From the NCBI GenBank assembly GCA_026129385.1, contig JAHCIE010000003.1, positions 1 to 28,612 on the forward strand: a DNA stretch of 28,612 nucleotides, given 5' to 3'. A program made the position numbers and the translations under genes. Source of the stretch: Anaerolineae bacterium (lineage in GTDB: Bacteria > Chloroflexota > Anaerolineae > Epilineales > JAHCIE01). This document shows positions 23,831 to 28,612 of this stretch, in pieces. Below the pieces are notes generated by a model, which ran no database searches, was not told where the DNA came from, and worked only from the letters and a program-made list of their open reading frames with translations. Every line of letters starts with the position of its first letter. The first letter of the stretch is position 1.

Positions 23831-25203
23831 CTATCATCGGCGGCGGCATCATGGGCGTGACGCTGGGCTACTACCTGGCGCAGCGCGGCGTGAGCGTCGA
23901 CATCTACGAGGCATCGCCCGTCGCGGGCGGCCTGGCCGGTCCCATGACCCTGCCCGACGGGACGGCCATTGACCGCTTCTATCACGCCATCCTGTCCAGC
24001 GACAGCCACCTGACCCGGTTGTGCGCCGAGCTTGGCATCGCCGACCAGTTGCGCTTTCGCGAGACGCGCATGGGCTTCTACCGCCAGGGCGCGATCTACT
24101 CGATGAACAATGTTGCCGAGTTCCTGCGCTTTCCGCTTCTCAACCCGCTGGACCGCATGCGCCTCGGCTTCACCGTCCTGGCCGCGCAGCTGGTCCGCGA
24201 CTGGCATCAGTTGGAGGGCGTCAGCGTCGAAGACTGGCTCGTGCGCCTCAGCGGCCGCCGCGCCTTCGACACCGTATGGCGGCCCATGCTCATGGCGAAG
24301 TTCGACGGCGGCTTCGAGGACACCCCGGCGACTTACATCTGGTCGCGGCTGGTCCGCATGAAGTCCACCCGTGAGGGCGCCAACCAGAAGGAGATGGCGG
24401 GCCACCTCATCGGCGGCTACATCACCCTCATCAACGCCCTGGTCGAGCGCATCCAGGCGGCGGGCGGCCGCCTGCACCTCAGCACGCCGGTGCGCGAGGT
24501 GGTCATCGAGAACGGGCGGGCGGTGGGCGTGCGACTGGCCGACGGCGTGCGCCGCTTCGACGCCCTGGCCGTCACGATGCAGGCCCCCATCTTCCAGCGC
24601 CTGATCCCTGGCGCAGCCGAAGACTATCGCGCCTTCCTGGGCCAGACCGAGTACCTGGGCATTGTGTGTCCCGTCGTCGTCCTCGACCGGCCTCTGACGG
24701 GCTATTGGACCCTCAACATCACCGATGAGAGTGTTCCCTTCACCGGCGTGATCGAGACGACCGCCTACATCGACCCCCAATACGTCGGCGGCCACCACCT
24801 GGTCTACCTGCCCAAGTACACCGCCCCCGGTAGCCCGTGGCAGCAGAAGACCGACGCCGAGATTCAGGAACTATGGCTGGCGAGCCTGGAGCGCATGTTC
24901 CCGCGTTTCGCCCGCGACCAGGTGCGCTACTTCCTCGTCCATCGCGAACGCTACGTCGAGCCGCTCCACCGGCTCAACGGCACGGACGCCATTCCCGGCG
25001 TCCAGACGCCCATCGCTGGCCTGACCCTGTGCACCACCGCCCAGATCTACCCGGCCCTCACCAACGGCGAATCCGTTACCCGCCACGCTGAGAGCGCCGC
25101 CGAGCTGCTGCTGAACGGCCTCCTGGCGCGCCGCTCGGTCGCCGACGATGTCGCCATGGCGACGCCGGTTGCGCCCCTGGACAGCGTCGCGGTCACGCGG
25201 TAG
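23821..25203 (+). CDS. FAD-dependent amine-oxidase-like oxidoreductase
   Basis: A 460-residue flavoprotein with the N-terminal dinucleotide-binding motif AIIGGGIMGVTLGYYLAQRG (GGGIMG at 7-12) followed by VDIYEASPVAGGLAG, as in phytoene desaturase/amine oxidase/UDP-galactopyranose mutase-like enzymes. Other landmarks are the DRFYHAIL segment, RPMLMAKFDGGFEDTPATYIW, and the C-terminal TTAQIYPALTNGESVTRHA, which fits the FAD-binding end. Homologues are common in polysaccharide clusters of Chloroflexota and related phyla. The substrate is unknown: possibly a sugar, an amino sugar or a polyprenol carrier. ATG 23821 overlaps the epimerase stop by 10 bases; the longer open frame upstream is a shadow of that gene. 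Confidence 0.88.
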   Translation: MEVAIIGGGIMGVTLGYYLAQRGVSVDIYEASPVAGGLAGPMTLPDGTAIDRFYHAILSSDSHLTRLCAELGIADQLRFRETRMGFYRQGAIYSMNNVAEFLRFPLLNPLDRMRLGFTVLAAQLVRDWHQLEGVSVEDWLVRLSGRRAFDTVWRPMLMAKFDGGFEDTPATYIWSRLVRMKSTREGANQKEMAGHLIGGYITLINALVERIQAAGGRLHLSTPVREVVIENGRAVGVRLADGVRRFDALAVTMQAPIFQRLIPGAAEDYRAFLGQTEYLGIVCPVVVLDRPLTGYWTLNITDESVPFTGVIETTAYIDPQYVGGHHLVYLPKYTAPGSPWQQKTDAEIQELWLASLERMFPRFARDQVRYFLVHRERYVEPLHRLNGTDAIPGVQTPIAGLTLCTTAQIYPALTNGESVTRHAESAAELLLNGLLARRSVADDVAMATPVAPLDSVAVTR

Positions 25204-25213
25204 GTGCGCCTCG

Positions 25214-27451
25214 ATGAGGAACCCCATCGCCATGCGCCTCAACATCGTGCCCACATCCCTTCGGCTCGCGGCGGCGGTCGGCCTGGCCGCCCTGCTGCTG
25301 GCGCGGGGCGGCCCCCTGTCGGCGGCCAGCCCATCCATATGCGATAACCCGCCCAATCCTGTCGTGGCGGAGAATTGTCGCCCTGGTGCGGCCGACTGGG
25401 CCGTGACGCGGCCGCTCGGCGACATCGAGGGCTTCGCCTCACCCACCAGTGTCGCGCCCGGTGCGACGCTTCAGTTTCGTGTCAACACCGATGCGCCGAC
25501 GTTTAACCTGGACATCTATCGCACGGGCTACTACGGAGGCGCCGGCGCGCGCCTGGTCGACAGCATCACCGATCTACCGGGCCAGGTGCAGCCCGATTGC
25601 CGCACCGACCCACGCCTGGGCCTCACGAGTTGCGCCAACTGGTCGCCCTCCCACACCTTGACGGTGCCCAGCGACTGGGCGAGCGGCGTCTACCTTGCTC
25701 GGCTCACGCGGCCCGATACCGGCGGCCAGGCGCATGTGACGTTCGTCGTGCGCGACGACTCGCGCCAGGCGTCCATCTTCTACCCGTTGGCGCTCACGAC
25801 GTACCAGGCCTACAACTGGTTTGGCGGCAAGTCCCTCTACAGCGTCTCCAGTGGGGCCTGCCGCACCGTCGCCGAAGCCCCGCGCGCTGTCAAGGTGTCC
25901 CTCGACCGCCCGCTGGCTTTGTCTGTGCCCTACTTCAACACCTACGAGTGGGCCGACTTCCCGATGGTCTACTGGCTGGAGAGTCAGGGCTACGACGTGA
26001 GCTATGGGACCAGCCTGGACGTCCACCAGGCGGGTAAAGCCGGTGCGCCCAACACCCTCCTGCAGCATCAGATCATCCTCATTGCGGGCCATGACGAGTA
26101 CTGGTCGGGTGAGATGCGCGATGCGATGATGGCGGCGCGTGACGCGGGGGTAAATCTCGCCTTCCTGTCGTCGAACGTCAGTTACTGGCGCATCCGATTT
26201 GAGCCAGACCCCTGGACCGGCGAGGCGGACCGCGTCATAGTAGGCTATAAGACGACCGAGAGCGGCAACCCCGACCCCAGTGGCGTGCCGACCGGAACAT
26301 GGCGCGACCCAGCGGGGGCGAACGACCCGGAGAATGAGCTCGTCGGCATCCAATATGTGGGCGACAATGACATCCGCTTCTTCCCGCTCCGCGTGACGGC
26401 TGAGCATGCCGCCGACCGCCTGTACCGGCATACCGACTTGCAGGCCATGCCCCCCGGCACGTATGCCGACATCGGGCGACACATTATCGGTTGGGAGTGG
26501 GACGCGATCACCGACAACGGGCGCACGCCCGGCGGCATTAATATCCTGGCCGAGACACCGGTCTTTGGCAGTCTGCTGACCGATGACGGCGGCGCCTACG
26601 AGTTGGGTACAACCACCAGCCACGTCACCCGCTATGTGGCCCCCAGCGGCGCCACGGTCTTTGCGGCGGGCACCAACCTGTGGCCGTGGGGGCTGGCGCT
26701 GGTCGAGCCGGATGGCCGCCTGCAACAGATCACGGTCAATCTCCTGGCTGACATGGGAGTCCGGCCGGCGATGCCGGCGCATCATATCCAGCTCGATGAC
26801 ACGCCCGCCAGGAGTGGCGAGGCGGCCCTGACCGAAGACGCCTCAGCGACGGGGACAGCGGCCAGCGTTGGCCGCGCTATCCGGGATGCCCTGGCCTCGA
26901 TGGACCTTGATATGACCGCCCAGGGCGAAGAGGCCAGTTCCTCCACGGCCGCCCGCCCCATGCCCGCGCCGGGTGGGCCGACGCTATCGCCCGCCCGCAC
27001 CTCTATCGTCGGCGACGCAGCGACCATAGAGTGGGAGACGGACATTCCCAGCAGCGGTCAGGCCTGGATCTGGCGGGAGAAGGGGCGAGTCGACTGGAGC
27101 CTCGCGAACCTCGCCTTTGGGCAGCTGCCGAGCATCGGGGATGGCGCGCATGAGACGCCCTCGCTCTCCCACTCCATAGCCATCGATGGGTTGGACCCCA
27201 GCTCCACCTACTACTATCAGATCGCCTCGACCGACACCGACGGGCGCACCACCATCGCCGCGCCCGCGGAGTTGCGCACGCCCAGAGGATCGGCGAAGGC
27301 CGAAGCCCAGCGACTCCTGCGACCGGTCTACCAGCGCATCCGCTGCGAAATCCAGATCAGTGGGCCGGCGCCAATCGGCCTGTTCGTGATGGCAGTCATG
27401 CTCTGCCTGGTCGCGGCTTCCTACGTAGCGTACCAGAGATGGGCGCGGTGA
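25214..27451 (+). CDS. Secreted, membrane-anchored protein with N,N-dimethylformamidase-beta-like domain
   Basis: A 745-residue exported protein. It has a signal peptide (about 1-39, with LRLAAAVGLAALLLARGGPL) and an N-terminal beta-sandwich (DIEGFASPTSVAPGATLQF, DIYRTGYYGGAGARLV). Next comes a large alpha/beta domain with the hallmarks of the DMFase beta-subunit-like family (YQAYNWFGGKSLY, VYWLESQGYDVSYGTSLDVH, ILIAGHDEYWSGEMRDAM, FLSSNVSYWRIRFE, RHIIGWEWDA). An FnIII/purple-acid-phosphatase-like beta domain follows (ATIEWETDIPSSGQAWIW to LRTP), then one transmembrane helix near the C-terminus (IGLFVMAVMLCLVAASYV) and a short RWAR tail. The reaction is unknown; a role in cutting or remodelling the glycan outside the cell is an inference. 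ATG 25214 is chosen; ATG 25232 is also possible. Confidence 0.85.
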   Translation: MRNPIAMRLNIVPTSLRLAAAVGLAALLLARGGPLSAASPSICDNPPNPVVAENCRPGAADWAVTRPLGDIEGFASPTSVAPGATLQFRVNTDAPTFNLDIYRTGYYGGAGARLVDSITDLPGQVQPDCRTDPRLGLTSCANWSPSHTLTVPSDWASGVYLARLTRPDTGGQAHVTFVVRDDSRQASIFYPLALTTYQAYNWFGGKSLYSVSSGACRTVAEAPRAVKVSLDRPLALSVPYFNTYEWADFPMVYWLESQGYDVSYGTSLDVHQAGKAGAPNTLLQHQIILIAGHDEYWSGEMRDAMMAARDAGVNLAFLSSNVSYWRIRFEPDPWTGEADRVIVGYKTTESGNPDPSGVPTGTWRDPAGANDPENELVGIQYVGDNDIRFFPLRVTAEHAADRLYRHTDLQAMPPGTYADIGRHIIGWEWDAITDNGRTPGGINILAETPVFGSLLTDDGGAYELGTTTSHVTRYVAPSGATVFAAGTNLWPWGLALVEPDGRLQQITVNLLADMGVRPAMPAHHIQLDDTPARSGEAALTEDASATGTAASVGRAIRDALASMDLDMTAQGEEASSSTAARPMPAPGGPTLSPARTSIVGDAATIEWETDIPSSGQAWIWREKGRVDWSLANLAFGQLPSIGDGAHETPSLSHSIAIDGLDPSSTYYYQIASTDTDGRTTIAAPAELRTPRGSAKAEAQRLLRPVYQRIRCEIQISGPAPIGLFVMAVMLCLVAASYVAYQRWAR

Positions 27452-27458
27452 GGTTCAT

Positions 27459-28612
27459 ATGACAGACTGGACGGTGGGCGTTCCGCAGCGCGTACGGGCG
27501 TCCCTGCCGGCGCGCTACAGGCAGCTGACGTTGGGTGAGCGACTGGCCCTGCTGGCGCTCCTGGTCTTGCTGCCCGTGGTTACGCTCTACAACCTGCCCT
27601 ACGGGCCACGGACCTGGCACGATGAGGGCGCCGCCCTGAACGTCGCCAAGACCCTCGCCACGGAGGGGGTCTACGCGATGCGCAACTCCGACGGCTATCA
27701 GACGTTCGGCCCCATCCAGAGCGTCGGGCCAACGGTTCTGCTGCCCGTCGCGCTGGCTCTCAAGCTGTTCGGCATCGGCCTGTTGCAGGCCCGCCTGGTA
27801 GCGGCGGCCTACCTGTGCCTGCTGCTCGCCGTTGCGGCGTTCCTCGCCTGGCGACTCTTTGGGCTGCGGACGGCCATCGTGACGATATTCCTGCTGCTGG
27901 CTGTACAGGATGTGCGACTCCTGTACTTCGGGCGTCAGGTGCTGGGCGAAGCGCCCGCCCTCATGTTCTTTCTGGGTGGGGTAGGCCTGTTCACTCTGAA
28001 GGCGCGCGGTCGACTGCTTGTCGCCGTGGCAGCCGGGCTACTCATCGGCGCGGCCATGGTGACGAAAAGCACCTATATCGCCATTGGCTTCGTGACGTTG
28101 GCCATGATGGGCGGCCTCGACTGGTTCTACTACCGCCAGCACAATCGGCGCGGGCTGGTCGTAGCCGTCCTCGTTGCCGCCGCGTGTGTCGTGGCCTGGA
28201 TGGGGGCGCAATACGCCTACTTCGGGCCTGACATCTTCTGGGACAACTCCAGGAAGATGCAGCAGTTAGCGACCGGCACGACAGGCTTCAACCCGCGGGT
28301 GATGGCCGCATCCCTGCAATTCTTCATGGGCTCCGGATCGGGGCACTTCCTGTACCTCTGGGGTCTCCCGGCCCTCCTCTATGGAGTCTTCCTGGCCCGG
28401 CGCCGCGACCAGTCCGGCTTCATAGCTGCCTTGCTGCTCATCTTTGCCGTCCTCTGGCTGGGCTATTACTTCTGGAGCGTCCCCTGGATCGCCTACCTCT
28501 TCGCCCCGGCCGCCATCGCGGCCTTCTTCGTCGCGAAGCTCTGGCACGATCTGACCGCTGGCTTCACGCTACCCGGAGCAGCCCTGCGCCAGGAATGGGA
28601 CCAGGGGCGACC
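27459..28612 (+). CDS. PMT/GT39-like membrane glycosyltransferase, 3'-truncated by the window edge
   Basis: The frame from ATG 27459 stays open to the last base (384 codons visible). The protein is strongly hydrophobic. After a short basic N-terminus come the first membrane span (LALLALLVLLPVVTLYNL), then the catalytic-loop motif TWHDEGAALNVAK of GT-C glycosyltransferases of the PMT/ArnT type (the acidic DE pair after helix 1), VGPTVLLPVALALKLFG, and about eight spans in all. Such enzymes take a sugar from a polyprenyl phosphate on the outer face and pass it to a protein, lipid or glycan; the GT2 at 16555 could supply that donor. The start lies eight bases after the previous stop, with weak AGG upstream. 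The C-terminal part lies beyond 28612. Confidence 0.88.
   Translation, partial: MTDWTVGVPQRVRASLPARYRQLTLGERLALLALLVLLPVVTLYNLPYGPRTWHDEGAALNVAKTLATEGVYAMRNSDGYQTFGPIQSVGPTVLLPVALALKLFGIGLLQARLVAAAYLCLLLAVAAFLAWRLFGLRTAIVTIFLLLAVQDVRLLYFGRQVLGEAPALMFFLGGVGLFTLKARGRLLVAVAAGLLIGAAMVTKSTYIAIGFVTLAMMGGLDWFYYRQHNRRGLVVAVLVAAACVVAWMGAQYAYFGPDIFWDNSRKMQQLATGTTGFNPRVMAASLQFFMGSGSGHFLYLWGLPALLYGVFLARRRDQSGFIAALLLIFAVLWLGYYFWSVPWIAYLFAPAAIAAFFVAKLWHDLTAGFTLPGAALRQEWDQGR

Noticed and set aside
23539..24798. 419-codon minus-strand frame opposite wecB and the oxidoreductase
   Set aside because: Shadow of two clear plus-strand genes; composition typical of antisense GC-rich frames.
25574..26785. 403-codon minus-strand frame inside the DMFase-like gene
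   Set aside because: Shadow frame with no domain pattern; the plus-strand protein is coherent throughout.
1..28612. Search for CRISPR arrays, tRNA or rRNA genes, and insertion sequences
   Set aside because: No regularly spaced repeats, no cloverleaf or rRNA-like stretch and no transposase with terminal repeats were seen by eye.

Overview
The window is GC-rich, protein-dense bacterial DNA, most likely from a member of the Chloroflexota. This placement is an inference from protein style: the AfsR-like giant regulator with its winged-helix/BTAD half at the C-terminus, the doubled CDGSH protein, the dual-specificity phosphatase type, and glycan-cluster proteins that look like Chloroflexota homologues. 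No 16S rRNA, tRNA or other marker is present to confirm it.

Left part (1-6468): the 3' portion of a polyphosphate kinase gene (ppk1) converges on a minus-strand operon across a perfect hairpin. Read from its promoter, that operon encodes a double-CDGSH iron-sulfur protein, a dual-specificity phosphatase broken by three small indels, a short unnamed protein and a multi-pass membrane protein. Divergent from it is a Tat-exported dienelactone-hydrolase-like lipoprotein followed by a helical protein of unknown function.

Middle (6469-13568): a GH130 beta-mannoside phosphorylase and a class I mannose-6-phosphate isomerase form a mannose-use pair closed by a strong hairpin. Next come a decayed C-terminal scrap of a mannonate dehydratase gene, a near-consensus promoter, and a 1182-residue ATPase-TPR-winged-helix-BTAD regulator. 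A 728-base non-coding leader follows. It holds three 12-bp direct repeats placed like SARP activator sites, several hairpins, and two copies of an element resembling the E. coli ops/RfaH recruitment site.

Right part (13569-28612): one long plus-strand cell-surface glycan operon that starts with a specialised NusG paralogue (RfaH/UpxY/LoaP type). It continues with an HddA-like heptose-7-phosphate kinase, a GmhB-like heptose bisphosphate phosphatase, a hexapeptide-repeat acyltransferase, a membrane-anchored GT2, a B12-binding radical SAM enzyme, a frameshifted polytopic membrane protein, a second GT2, an SMR-type small membrane protein, UDP-GlcNAc 2-epimerase, an FAD-dependent oxidoreductase, a membrane-anchored secreted protein with an N,N-dimethylformamidase-beta-like domain, and a PMT-like (GT39) glycosyltransferase cut by the window end. 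Many junctions overlap or are a few bases apart. The working model is that the BTAD regulator turns on the leader promoter, the NusG paralogue lets polymerase run through the roughly 14-kb operon, and the enzymes build and export a heptose- and N-acetylmannosamine-containing surface glycan.

The most interesting signals are the regulator/direct-repeat pair, the ops-like repeats before the NusG paralogue, and the indel-scarred phosphatase and membrane-protein genes, whose indels lie mostly in homopolymers and may be either real decay or assembly error.
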